Assembly (NCBI GenBank): GCA_041940305.1
Contig: JBGTSJ010000012.1
Coordinates: 62,001 to 126,000 of the forward strand
Length of the DNA stretch: 64,000 nt
Origin: JBGTSJ01 sp041940305
GTDB taxonomy: Bacteria; Planctomycetota; Planctomycetia; Planctomycetales; Planctomycetaceae
Reading direction: 5' to 3'
Shown: piece by piece, positions 51,881-60,360 of the stretch
How positions within the stretch are numbered: position 1 is the stretch's first letter
How the letters are laid out: every line of letters begins with the position of its first letter
Notes under the pieces: generated by a model
What the model saw: the letters and a program-made list of their open reading frames with translations, nothing else
Told to the model about the DNA's origin: nothing
Databases searched by the model: none
Translations under genes and position numbers: made by a program

Positions 51881-52987
51881 ATGCAAGCGCTCGCCGTTCG
51901 TCCTCCGCACAAACAGAGTGCGCATCTCGCCGAGTTGCCGGAACCGCGCGTCACGGACGTGCCGGACGGTCGCGGCGTGCTGGTTCGCACATTGCAGGTC
52001 GGGGTCGACGCAACCGATGCGGAGATCAACGAGGGGCTCTACGGCAATCCGCCGGACGGGTACGACTTTCTGGTCCTCGGCCACGAAGTGTTCGGCGTCG
52101 TGGAGGCGGTGGGGGACAATGTGACGAGCGTCCGGCCGGGCGATCTGTGCACGTGCACCGTCCGCCGTCCCGGCCCGACGGTCTACGACCGCATCGGCCG
52201 CAACGACATCACCAGCAGCGAGACGTACTACGAGCGCGGCATCAACCTGCGGCACGGCTTCATGACGGAGCGATTCGTCGACGATGAGGAGTTCATCGTC
52301 AAGGTCCCCCAGGGGCTCCGGCACGTGGGTGTGCTCTCCGAGCCGGCCAGCGTCTGCGCGAAAGCGATCGAGCAGGCGTACCTCGCCCAGCAGCGTCTGC
52401 AGGTGTGGGAGCCGCGGGTGGCGTTTGTCTGCGGGGCCGGACAGATCGGCCTGCTGACGACGATCATGCTGCGGCTGCGCGGCCTGGAGGTGTATACGCT
52501 CTCCCGCACCCCCAATCCGGGCCTCAAGGAAGAGATCGTTCGCGCCTGCGGGGCCACGTATGTGAGTACACAGCTGGAACCGCTGCCGGAGATCGCCCGC
52601 CGTGTGGGACGTCCCGACCTCATCGTGGAAGCCACTGGCAGCAGCCAGGTCGCCTTCGACTGCATGCAGATCCTCAACCTCAACGGCGCGCTCGTGTGGA
52701 CGAGTGTGACCGGGGGTGAAAAGATCATCGGCAACGTGCCGGCCGATCGCATCAACCTGGAGTGGGTGCTCGGCAACAAGCTGCTGGTAGCCAGCGTCAA
52801 CGGCAATCGCAATCACTTCGCCAAAGGTCTGGCCGACCTCGCCCTTGCCGAGGCCATGTACCCCGGCCTGACCCAGCGGATCCTCACCAATCCGGTCGAT
52901 GGTTTCCGCCACCCCCAGGAGATCATGCGTCTCCTCACCGAAGACAAGACGGCCCTGAAGGTGTTCGTCAACGTGTCGGAGTTGTGA
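51881..52987 (+). CDS. Zinc-dependent glucose 1-dehydrogenase-like protein
   Basis: 368 residues from the ATG at 51881. It has the medium-chain dehydrogenase layout: an N-terminal catalytic domain with GHEVFGVVEAVGDNVTSVRP and a Rossmann half with FVCGAGQIGLLTTIMLRLRG. The metal-site region (YDFLVLGHEVFG) and the middle (CTCTVRRPGPTVYDRIGRND) match glucose 1-dehydrogenase of the archaeal and bacterial type rather than simple alcohol dehydrogenases. It converts glucose or related sugars to lactones with NAD(P). LSEPASVCAKAIEQA is the family's conserved stretch. Substrate is an inference. Confidence 0.88.
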   Translation: MQALAVRPPHKQSAHLAELPEPRVTDVPDGRGVLVRTLQVGVDATDAEINEGLYGNPPDGYDFLVLGHEVFGVVEAVGDNVTSVRPGDLCTCTVRRPGPTVYDRIGRNDITSSETYYERGINLRHGFMTERFVDDEEFIVKVPQGLRHVGVLSEPASVCAKAIEQAYLAQQRLQVWEPRVAFVCGAGQIGLLTTIMLRLRGLEVYTLSRTPNPGLKEEIVRACGATYVSTQLEPLPEIARRVGRPDLIVEATGSSQVAFDCMQILNLNGALVWTSVTGGEKIIGNVPADRINLEWVLGNKLLVASVNGNRNHFAKGLADLALAEAMYPGLTQRILTNPVDGFRHPQEIMRLLTEDKTALKVFVNVSEL

Positions 52988-53003
52988 GTTTCGCGGAAGG
53001 GGG

Positions 53004-53070
53004 CCGCGGATGACGCGGGTCGTGCAGATTCGCGCAGATCAATAGGACAATCGATCTGCGGTCATCCGGA
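53004..53070. repeat. ATCTGCG-word hairpin between convergent genes
   Basis: GCGCAGATC at 53032-53040 pairs with GATCTGCG at 53053-53060, and GGATGAC at 53008-53014 pairs with GTCATCC at 53061-53067. It lies between the dehydrogenase and the ferredoxin gene, so it may end both transcripts. Confidence 0.65.
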
Positions 53071-53098
53071 CGATCGGCGTCCCAACTGCGGCGGACCC

Positions 53099-53719
53099 TC
53101 AGTCCATGAAGATGCGCTGCCACGTCGGGAAGATCACGTCCAGCAGTTCGCGGCCCGACGGCGTGGCGACGAAGCGGACCTTGTCTTCGTCGCGCTCGTA
53201 CTCGTCGGCGATGGCCACGGTCGCGCCGTCCTCGCTGTATAGCCAGTTCGGCCTGGTGAACCAGGTCAGGATGTCGATGAGGTCCTGCCGGCCTGTGGGA
53301 ATGTGCACCTGCCCGTCGAGGAACAGCTGATAGCCGTACTCTTCCAGCTTGGGGAACGGCGGGTCGGTTTCGTCGCCGCGCCAGTAGGGGGCGAGGAGCG
53401 ACAGGTCGTCCGGCTTGACGTTCGGGTTGTGCAGCATGTCGATTGCATTCCACGGACAGATCGTCAGCGTGTAATGCTCGCTGCTGTCGTTCGGCGACCG
53501 GTAGCACATCTGGCAGCCGATGCAGCGGGACGTGTCGATCTGGTGGTAGCTCTGCCCCGGGATCGGACTGGGGACTTCGTAGATGCAGTCCACCGGGCAG
53601 ACCGTCGCGCAGGACTGGCACGACGTGCACGAGTCCTTGTTGATCACGTTCAGATACCGGGTTTCCTTCTTCCGGTCATCCTTACGCGTGCGGAAGTATT
53701 CGGTAACGGAGATCGTCAT
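53099..53719 (-). CDS. Ferredoxin-like protein with two [4Fe-4S] clusters
   Basis: 206 residues. CTSCQSCATVCP (Cys31, 34, 37, 41) and CIGCQMC plus a distant Cys88 in TICPW (Cys66, 69, 72, 88) form two [4Fe-4S] sites, the second widened by a 15-residue loop. The C-terminal 110 residues (LLAPYWRGDETDPPFPKLEE and onward) are outside the ferredoxin domain and unknown; they may dock a partner. It is stand-alone and divergent from argJ with over 400 bases between starts. It likely serves a redox enzyme located elsewhere. Confidence 0.9.
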   Translation of the reverse strand: MTISVTEYFRTRKDDRKKETRYLNVINKDSCTSCQSCATVCPVDCIYEVPSPIPGQSYHQIDTSRCIGCQMCYRSPNDSSEHYTLTICPWNAIDMLHNPNVKPDDLSLLAPYWRGDETDPPFPKLEEYGYQLFLDGQVHIPTGRQDLIDILTWFTRPNWLYSEDGATVAIADEYERDEDKVRFVATPSGRELLDVIFPTWQRIFMD

Positions 53720-54156
53720 GCCGATGCCGTGCGATTCGTCGCTCGTAATGGGGACCGTTTAGCGGCAAGCCGAAGGCAACCGCGACCACACAACAATAGC
53801 AGCCAAAACACCTTGCAACCAACCCGCGCCGCCCGGTCGCACTCCGTTTCCTGAAATTGGGACGCCGCGAACTCGCGACGCACAACCGGCTTCTCTCGGT
53901 TGGAAGGATCAGTCGAAACCGCGATTCGGAGTCGCCCGCTGCTCTCTCATCGACCACCTCCATCCCAGGCATCACGCAAGATGCACAAGAATCACACCCC
54001 CCCGCCTCATAGGAATAGCGCGCGCCTGGCTCGCCTTGCTCTTCAACCTCCGCCGCGACCCGCGACCGACTCACCACGACCTCCCACCCGCCATAACCTT
54101 TGTGCCCTTGGTGCCTTTGTGGTAATCCATCCCTCGACCAACCCCGGATCCCCGCC
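53720..54156. repeat. 437-base divergent region with TTTGTGCC/CCTTGGTG words
   Basis: No gene is supported. Near argJ, 54094-54125 reads TAACCTTTGTGCCCTTGGTG, a tandem word typical of the same repeat class as near 42182 and 46912. About 53970 GCAAGATGCACAAGAATCAC may be a relative. Promoters of the two divergent genes must lie here but none is clear. Confidence 0.5.
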
Positions 54157-55350
54157 ATGAACGAACACCACCTCCCCCAGGGCTTCCGCGCCGCCGGCCA
54201 CGCCTGCGGCATCAAGGAGGACCCGGCCAAGCTCGACCTGGCCCTGTTCATCTCCGACCGGCCCTGCACGGGGGTCGGCGTGTTCACGCAGAACCGCGTC
54301 GTCGGCGCGCCGGTCAAGCTCGGCCGCGAACGGCTGCCGCGGACCACGGCCCGCGGCGTGATCATCAACTCCGGCAACGCGAACGCCTGCACTGGCCAGC
54401 GGGGGCTCGAAGACGCCCGCTGGATGACGGCCCAGGTCGCCGAGCAGATCGGCTGCAGCGCGGAGGACGTGCTCGTCTGCTCCACCGGCGTCATCGGCCA
54501 CTTTCTTCCCCGCGAGAAACTTGCCGCCGGCATCCCCGCGGCCGCATCCGGACTGCAGGCATCGCCGGCCGCCTTCACTGCCGCAGCCCGCGGCATGATG
54601 ACCACCGATACCGTGCCGAAGCAGGCGATGCAGGAGCTCGAGATCGGCGGCCGCAAGGTCACGATCAGCGGCGCGTGCAAGGGGGCCGCGATGATCGCGC
54701 CGAACATGGCGACGATGCTCGCCGTCGTGATGACGGACGCCGCGATTGACTCGCGTCTCGCCCAGGGGCTGCTGAAGGACGCGGTCGACCGCAGCTTCAA
54801 CTGCATCAGCGTGGACGAGCACATGAGCACCAGCGATACGGTGCTGCTGCTCGCCAACGGCGCTGCGAACGCCACGATCGACGGGGACGCGGCGGAGACG
54901 GCGTTCCGCGATGCATTCCGCGAAGTCTGCGCCGATCTCTCGCAGCAGATCATCCGGGACGCGGAGGGAGCGGAGCACTTTGTCACCATCGATGTCACCG
55001 GCCTGCGGAGTCGCGAGGAGGCGTGGTGCATCGCGAAGGTGGTGGCGGAGAGCCCGCTGGTGAAAACGGCTATCACCGGCAACGACCCCAACTGGGGCCG
55101 GATCGTCTCCGCCGCCGGTTACGCGGGAATTCCGTTCGAGGAACAGAACTGCTCGCTGTCGATCAACGGTATCGAAGTCTACCACGCCGGCGCCCCGACG
55201 GAGCATGACGCCGAAGCCGTGTCGAACGCGATGCGGACCGGCGAAGTGCACATTGAACTGCGGTTTACCTTGGGGGACGGCGCCGCACGGTTCTGGACCT
55301 GCGATCTGACCGCCGAGTACGTGCGGCTGAACTCGGATTACACAACGTGA
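54157..55350 (+). CDS. argJ: Bifunctional ornithine acetyltransferase/N-acetylglutamate synthase
   Basis: 397 residues from the ATG at 54157. GVFTQNRVVGAPVKLGRERL, GVIINSGNANACTGQRG and STGVIGHFLP are the ArgJ opening. APNMATMLAV holds the self-cleavage site between Ala185 and Thr186, where Thr becomes the N-terminal nucleophile of the beta chain. TGNDPNWGRIVSAAGYAGIP and EYVRLNSDYTT close the protein. It moves acetyl between ornithine and glutamate in arginine biosynthesis, and the length suits either the one- or two-reaction form. No other arg genes are in the window. Confidence 0.97.
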   Translation: MNEHHLPQGFRAAGHACGIKEDPAKLDLALFISDRPCTGVGVFTQNRVVGAPVKLGRERLPRTTARGVIINSGNANACTGQRGLEDARWMTAQVAEQIGCSAEDVLVCSTGVIGHFLPREKLAAGIPAAASGLQASPAAFTAAARGMMTTDTVPKQAMQELEIGGRKVTISGACKGAAMIAPNMATMLAVVMTDAAIDSRLAQGLLKDAVDRSFNCISVDEHMSTSDTVLLLANGAANATIDGDAAETAFRDAFREVCADLSQQIIRDAEGAEHFVTIDVTGLRSREEAWCIAKVVAESPLVKTAITGNDPNWGRIVSAAGYAGIPFEEQNCSLSINGIEVYHAGAPTEHDAEAVSNAMRTGEVHIELRFTLGDGAARFWTCDLTAEYVRLNSDYTT

Positions 55351-55556
55351 GCCGTTGGGACACAGAAGGGGGAGGCACAAAAGGGAACGAAGAAGAGAGG
55401 CAGCCGGTGGGGAGGTCGTGCGAAGGACGCGGGGTAATAATGCGGATCAGGGCATTGTCAGGCCCTGCAATCGACAACACATCTATGATTGTGGATGGGT
55501 TGTCGATACCATGAGAGGGCGTCGAAACACAGGCTGGAACCTGAGGAAAGGTTTGC

Positions 55557-56942
55557 ATGGATTTCTTCTCCGAACATCGGCTGTCGCATCATCGCGGTAC
55601 TGAGGCGTCGCCATTTGCTCCACCGGCGAGGGACACCATTCGAGTCGGGTCCCGACGCTGGTTTCTGCAGACGGGGCTCGCAGGCGTGGCGGGATTGTCG
55701 CTGCCGGCAATGCTAAGCCGACGCGCGGCTGCTGTTGACGGGGAGCCGCAGCCGAAGAAGTCGGTCATCATGTTCTGGCTGTCGGGGGGACCAAGCCAGA
55801 TCGACATGTGGGATCCCAAGCCGCATGCTCCGGCGGAGATCCGCAGTCCATTCTCGACGATTTCCACCCGCGTGCCGGGGATCGAGTTCACTGAGCATCT
55901 GCCTCTGCAGGCCTCGATTGCACACAAACTGTCGGTGCTGCGTGCAGTCGACTGTTCGGCCAGCAATCACACGCCGATCACCATGCAGGCGGGCAATCCG
56001 CTGGCGCGGCGAACCGACAACGGGCGTGACGGAGACGGTTATCCGTCGATGGGCTCGATCGCCGCGAAGTTTCGCGGGCCCAATGCGCCGGACTTTCCCG
56101 GGTTCGTGGGGCTGGCGCCCTCGTGGGTGGCGGATGTGTGGGGCGCCGGGCACATGGGCAACAACTATGAGCCGGCCAAGGGACTCGAACTGACCGGCAA
56201 GTTCGCCTTTCCGCAAGGAGTGGCGGCCGACCGGTTGACGCACCGGGACGGCCTGCGGCAGCAGTTCGACCGGATGCGGCGAGACCTGGACAGGCAGGAC
56301 AACCTGGAACGGGTCGACCAGTTCTCGCGGCAGGCTTACGAGATGGTGCTGTCGGGGGACGTGCAGAAGGCGTTCGACGTCTCGTCAGAGACCGACGAGA
56401 CGCGCGACACCTACGGCCGCAACAGCGTCGGCGAGAAAGCGCTGCTCGCACGACGGCTGGTGGAGTCCGGTGTGACATACGTGCTGGTCAGCGGGGCCTG
56501 GGGCTACTTCGATCATCACGGCGACAGCGTGAAGTGGGGCGGCATCGTCAAGGGTCTGAAGCCGGCCCTGCCCGACGTGGACCGCGCCCTGTATGCACTG
56601 GTCAATGATCTCGACGAGCGCGGGCTGCTGGACGACACGCTCGTGATGATGCTGGGCGAGTTCGGCCGCTCGCCGGTGATTAATGCCGACGCCGGACGCG
56701 ATCACTGGACGCCGGTGATGTCGATGGTAATGGCCGGCGGCGGGTTGCCCCACGGTCAGGCGATCGGCGCGACCGATGCGCGGGGCGGGGTGGCGACCAG
56801 CGGACTTGTGCGGCCGCAGGACCTCGCGGCGACGACATTCCGCCATCTCGGCATCGATCTCAACAGCCACTGGGTCAACCCGCAGGGACGTCCGATCCCA
56901 ATCGTCGTGGAGGGGGGACGGCCGATACCGGAATTGACGTGA
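55557..56942 (+). CDS. DUF1501 family exported protein (second copy)
   Basis: 461 residues, ATG at 55557 with AGGAAAGG just upstream. A 30-residue extension precedes the twin-arginine leader SRRWFLQTGLAGVAGLSLPA. SVIMFWLSGGPSQIDMWDPK, MLGEFGRSPVINADAGRDHW and ATTFRHLGIDLNSHWVNPQG are the DUF1501 marks, with candidate metal-binding Asp and His. It is shorter than and quite different from the copy at 16596. The partner DUF1549/DUF1553 gene is at 48658, about 4 kb upstream rather than adjacent. A 200-base repeat-free gap precedes it. Confidence 0.9.
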   Translation: MDFFSEHRLSHHRGTEASPFAPPARDTIRVGSRRWFLQTGLAGVAGLSLPAMLSRRAAAVDGEPQPKKSVIMFWLSGGPSQIDMWDPKPHAPAEIRSPFSTISTRVPGIEFTEHLPLQASIAHKLSVLRAVDCSASNHTPITMQAGNPLARRTDNGRDGDGYPSMGSIAAKFRGPNAPDFPGFVGLAPSWVADVWGAGHMGNNYEPAKGLELTGKFAFPQGVAADRLTHRDGLRQQFDRMRRDLDRQDNLERVDQFSRQAYEMVLSGDVQKAFDVSSETDETRDTYGRNSVGEKALLARRLVESGVTYVLVSGAWGYFDHHGDSVKWGGIVKGLKPALPDVDRALYALVNDLDERGLLDDTLVMMLGEFGRSPVINADAGRDHWTPVMSMVMAGGGLPHGQAIGATDARGGVATSGLVRPQDLAATTFRHLGIDLNSHWVNPQGRPIPIVVEGGRPIPELT

Positions 56943-57013
56943 GTCGTTCGCGCGCGACCCGCTTTACCGTTGGCCATCGATGCACCAAGATGTCGGGCGG
57001 AGCCTGACACACG

Positions 57014-58417
57014 ATGCCGCGCGACTACACAGCCGAGAGCCTCGCTCACGATCCGATCCACGGTTACATCGCGTTTATCGCGCGCAGTGGGCTGCCGGAA
57101 GGGGAGGTCTCCGAGCAGGAAATCATCGACCACCCGTGGGTGCAGCGGCTGCGGCACATCCATCAACTGCAGACGGCCTGGTGGGTGTTCCCCGCCGCCG
57201 AGCACATGCGGTTTCAGCATGTGCTGGGGGTGATGCATCTCGGATCGCGCGTCGTCGCCGAATGGTACGACTCGCTGGTGGAGTCGTGCCGAAATGTGCC
57301 GTCGCGCCCGTACGTTGAATCGCTGGTGCGGATGGCGGGCCTGCTGCATGACGTCGGTCACGGGCCGTTCGGACACTTCTTCGACGACCAGTATCTCGAC
57401 CAGTTCGGCGTGACGCACGAAACGATCGGCGCGCACATCATCGAGCATGAACTGGGTGACCTGCTGCGCGGGATCCGGCGGAATCCGAACGGGAAGCTGG
57501 GTCCGCTGGAGGAACTCGATCCCAGGCAGATTGCGTGGCTGATCCGCCGGCCGCAGGGGGGCGCCGACGACGAGGGACATCCGGACTGGCTGCGAAAACT
57601 GCGGGCGCTGTTCAGCGGGATCTACACTGTCGACAACATGGATTTCGTCCTGCGGGACGCCTACATGACGGGTTACAACCCGCGGTCATTCGACGTGAAC
57701 CGGCTGCTGCACTACAGCTATTTCACGCCGGCGGGGCTGTCCATTCACGTGCGGGGACTGCCGGCGCTGATTCACTTCATCGAGACGCGGGCCAACCTGT
57801 TCCGCACGGTGTATTTTCACCGCACGGTGCGCGCGCTGGACCTCGCGCTGGAGGAGATCTTCGGCGAGACAATGCCGCGGCTGTTCCCCGGCAATCCACT
57901 GGAGCATCTCGATGAATACCGACTGTTCACCGAGTCATCGTTCCTGGTGGACGTGCAGCGGTGGTCGCGGTCGAACGAGCCGGACGTACGGGTGCTGGGC
58001 GAGAAGTGGCAGGACATCCTGTGCCGCCGCGTGCGGTGGAAGATGGCGGTGGAGAAGACGATCAACTTCCACACGGCGACGGCCGAGGCGACGACGATCT
58101 TTTCAGAGCCGGAACTGGTGCTCAAGCGCGTGCGGGACCGGCTGCCGAAGGGGATCCGCGAGATTCCCCTCAAGATCGACGTGGCGCGGCATTACCACAG
58201 GCCGAGCGCGCGGCTGCCGGCGGGGGGGCAGAACTTCCTCGTCGATCCCGGCGCGGGGACAAGCCAGGAACTGCATGACGATGAGCTGTTCCGCTCGCTG
58301 CCGATCAGCTTCATCATCTTCCGGATCTACAGCCAGGACCACCAGCACGACGCGAAGCTGGTGCAGGCGCTGAATGCGGTCGTGGGGTCGGCGGGGGATG
58401 CAAAGACGAATATGTGA
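57014..58417 (+). CDS. HD-domain phosphohydrolase, SAMHD1/dGTPase-like
   Basis: 467 residues. The HD metal site is in place: RFQHVLGVMHL (His69), LLHDVGHGPFGH (His112-Asp113) and a late Asp in DNMDFVLRDAY (Asp207 or Asp210). VQRLRHIHQLQTAWWVFPAA is the opening of the SAMHD1/dNTPase-like subgroup. Such enzymes hydrolyse deoxynucleoside triphosphates; other members cut signalling nucleotides. The C-terminal 180 residues are helical and family-like (RLPKGIREIPLKIDVARHYH). No allosteric site can be defined by eye. Confidence 0.88.
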   Translation: MPRDYTAESLAHDPIHGYIAFIARSGLPEGEVSEQEIIDHPWVQRLRHIHQLQTAWWVFPAAEHMRFQHVLGVMHLGSRVVAEWYDSLVESCRNVPSRPYVESLVRMAGLLHDVGHGPFGHFFDDQYLDQFGVTHETIGAHIIEHELGDLLRGIRRNPNGKLGPLEELDPRQIAWLIRRPQGGADDEGHPDWLRKLRALFSGIYTVDNMDFVLRDAYMTGYNPRSFDVNRLLHYSYFTPAGLSIHVRGLPALIHFIETRANLFRTVYFHRTVRALDLALEEIFGETMPRLFPGNPLEHLDEYRLFTESSFLVDVQRWSRSNEPDVRVLGEKWQDILCRRVRWKMAVEKTINFHTATAEATTIFSEPELVLKRVRDRLPKGIREIPLKIDVARHYHRPSARLPAGGQNFLVDPGAGTSQELHDDELFRSLPISFIIFRIYSQDHQHDAKLVQALNAVVGSAGDAKTNM

Positions 58418-58557
58418 CATGGCAGGAGCCGGCGCAAGGCCAGCTGATTCTGACGATTGTGCAGGGGGACGGGATTGTGCGGCGCTGAGGGTAGGGGTCG
58501 TGAGGGGGCGGGCGGTGATGCTTGATGTGCCCGGGGCGCCGGTCGATATCAACGGGC

Positions 58558-58995
58558 ATGACGTCCCTCCCCTCCCTGCTGGCTCAACATCCCGAGTGGT
58601 CGATCGTGCTGTCCGCATACGCGGGGGCGGAGCAGGCCTTGCCACCGCGGCCGAGGCGGACAGGAGGGGCAGCGTCAGCAGGTTCTCCCGACGGGCTGCC
58701 GGCCGAGGACGACGCCTCAATAGTCGAGCAGAGCGGCGAGGCGTCCTCACCGGACGAAGCGACGCCGGCCGAGACCGAAGAGGATTCGCGGTGGATTCCG
58801 CGGCTCGGCGAAGTGGAGGGGGTTGCGGCAGATCAGTTGTCGCGCGTGCACGGGCGGCTGATCGCCGAAGGGCTGCTGCGATTCAACCTGCTGGGGCGGA
58901 CGGATGGGATCGGGTATCGGCTGACGCCGGCGGGACGGCAGGCGGTGGAGATCGCGGAGCGGGCGGGGACAGGCAGTCAAGACGCGGCGGCGTGA
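58558..58995 (+). CDS. Hypothetical protein with C-terminal winged-helix-like segment
   Basis: 145 residues from the ATG at 58558 (MTSLPSLLAQHPEWSIVLSA). The middle is a Pro/Glu-rich linker (SPDEATPAETEED), and the last 50 residues (DQLSRVHGRLIAEGLLRFNL, then GYRLTPAGRQAVEIAERA) have the look of a MarR-type winged helix. An upstream GTG at 58501 in another frame was ignored. Family not recognised; a DNA-binding or adaptor role is a guess. It lies between the HD gene and the minus-strand lipoprotein. Confidence 0.5.
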   Translation: MTSLPSLLAQHPEWSIVLSAYAGAEQALPPRPRRTGGAASAGSPDGLPAEDDASIVEQSGEASSPDEATPAETEEDSRWIPRLGEVEGVAADQLSRVHGRLIAEGLLRFNLLGRTDGIGYRLTPAGRQAVEIAERAGTGSQDAAA

Positions 58996-59080
58996 TGGTG
59001 CGGGGGTCGCGCGTGGAAAAGCCCTGGGGGGGCAACCCCAGGGCGTTGTGTGTTGAGGGAGGGCGTTTGACGCAGAGCGA

Positions 59081-59839
59081 CTATTGGCCGCTGGCGACGC
59101 GGGCGTCGGGAGCGAGGACGTAGATCTCGACGCGGCGGTTCTTCTGGCGGTTGCCGTCGTCGGAGTTCGGGGCGACCGGCTGGTACATGCTGTAGCCGGA
59201 GACACCCATTCGGTTCTCGGCGAGGCCGTGTTTGGCCAGGGCATGGATGACGGCGGTGCCGCGGTGGACGGAAAGCTCCCAGTTGGTGGGATGCCGCTGG
59301 GCGGTGCCGGTCCGCTTGATGGGCAGATCGTCGGTGTGGCCGACGACGAGGATATTGAACTGGCTGGCGTCTGCAGAGTTCATGATACCGGCGAACTCCT
59401 TGAGGAGTTGCTGAGCTTCGGGGCGGACTTCGTCGCTGCCGAGAGCGAACAGGAGGTCGGTGTTGAACTTGCTGACGCCGGTTTCGGGGTCGAACTCGAA
59501 TTCGGGATAGCGCTCGGCGAGGTCGCGGAAGCGGGCCGTGGCCGGGCCGGGCAGGGGATTCTGCGAAGAAGTGAGCAGATGCTTGTAGCGGTCGTGGAGG
59601 GCGGCGCGCTCGGCGTTGAGGTTATCCAGCCGCTGGTTGGCAATGGCCAGCTGGTTCTCCAGCGCCGCCTTTTCGGCCGCCATCTGCCCGGCCTGGCCGG
59701 CGAGCATCTGGTTCTGCCGGTAGATCTGCATGGTGCGGAGCTGCGCCTGGCGCATCTGCCAGTCGGGCACGGTGTAGCAGCCTGAGGCGAGGAGCAGTCC
59801 GCAGAGGAGGGCGAACGTCGTCAGGGGGCGCATGCTCAT
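59081..59839 (-). CDS. OmpA-family outer-membrane lipoprotein
   Basis: 252 residues from the ATG at 59839. LLCGLLLASGC is the lipobox, with Cys21 as the lipidated residue. A coiled linker (QMLAGQAGQMAAEKAALENQ, then LDNLNAERAALHDRYKHLL) leads to the C-terminal OmpA domain, about residues 130-250: FNTDLLFALGSDEVRPEAQQ, VVGHTDDLPI, NWELSVHRGTAVIHAL and NRRVEIYVLA. This domain binds peptidoglycan, so the protein anchors the envelope. The gene ends just before the window's repeat-rich gap toward the ResB/CcsA fusion. Confidence 0.93.
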   Translation of the reverse strand: MSMRPLTTFALLCGLLLASGCYTVPDWQMRQAQLRTMQIYRQNQMLAGQAGQMAAEKAALENQLAIANQRLDNLNAERAALHDRYKHLLTSSQNPLPGPATARFRDLAERYPEFEFDPETGVSKFNTDLLFALGSDEVRPEAQQLLKEFAGIMNSADASQFNILVVGHTDDLPIKRTGTAQRHPTNWELSVHRGTAVIHALAKHGLAENRMGVSGYSMYQPVAPNSDDGNRQKNRRVEIYVLAPDARVASGQ

Positions 59840-60360
59840 CAGTGAGGCTCCCGAAGCCGTCCAGGGCTTCGTTGGACTTTGGGCATCCGGATGACGGCGG
59901 CGCGCGGGAATCCACGCGATCGGCCTGGCGCCTGAGTGTGGGCGCAGTGCGGTCGCGGGGACGAGTCCCGGGCGGGAAACGTCAAACGATGGAATCGAAA
60001 CGAGGGAAGTGAGTGGAGGGAAGTCGCATCGCCGGACGCCTTGAGAGGGGTGCGACCGGCAAATGCCGCCGCGGGTTATAGCGGAGCGTGCGGACGGCGC
60101 TCCAGACGAACTTGAGGCAATCTCATCATTGCGGCAGAAGCTGCCGGTGACGCGCCCATGCGTCATAAAGCCTGTCTCAGCAGTGAGTTGCTTGTCCGGC
60201 GGGGTCGCCGCAGGGTCCACGAAGAGGCTTTCGCAGAGACGCTGAGTCGCGGGGTTCAGGAATCGGAGACGTGGTTCAGAGAGTCGGATTGCCGACATCT
60301 CCGCGACCAGTTTCTCTGCGTCCCTGCGGCTCTGCGAGAGCCCTCTGGTTGGCTTTCGCA
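59840..60360. repeat. 521-base gap with TCTGCG repeat hairpin
   Basis: No gene is supported. About 60224-60345 holds two inverted copies of TCTCTGCGTC-type words: GCAGAGACGCTGAGTCGCGG on the left and CCGCGACCAGTTTCTCTGCG on the right, with a nested hairpin (GTCGG-ATTG-CCGAC) between. It follows the stop of the gene at 60361 and may act as its terminator. Confidence 0.6.
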
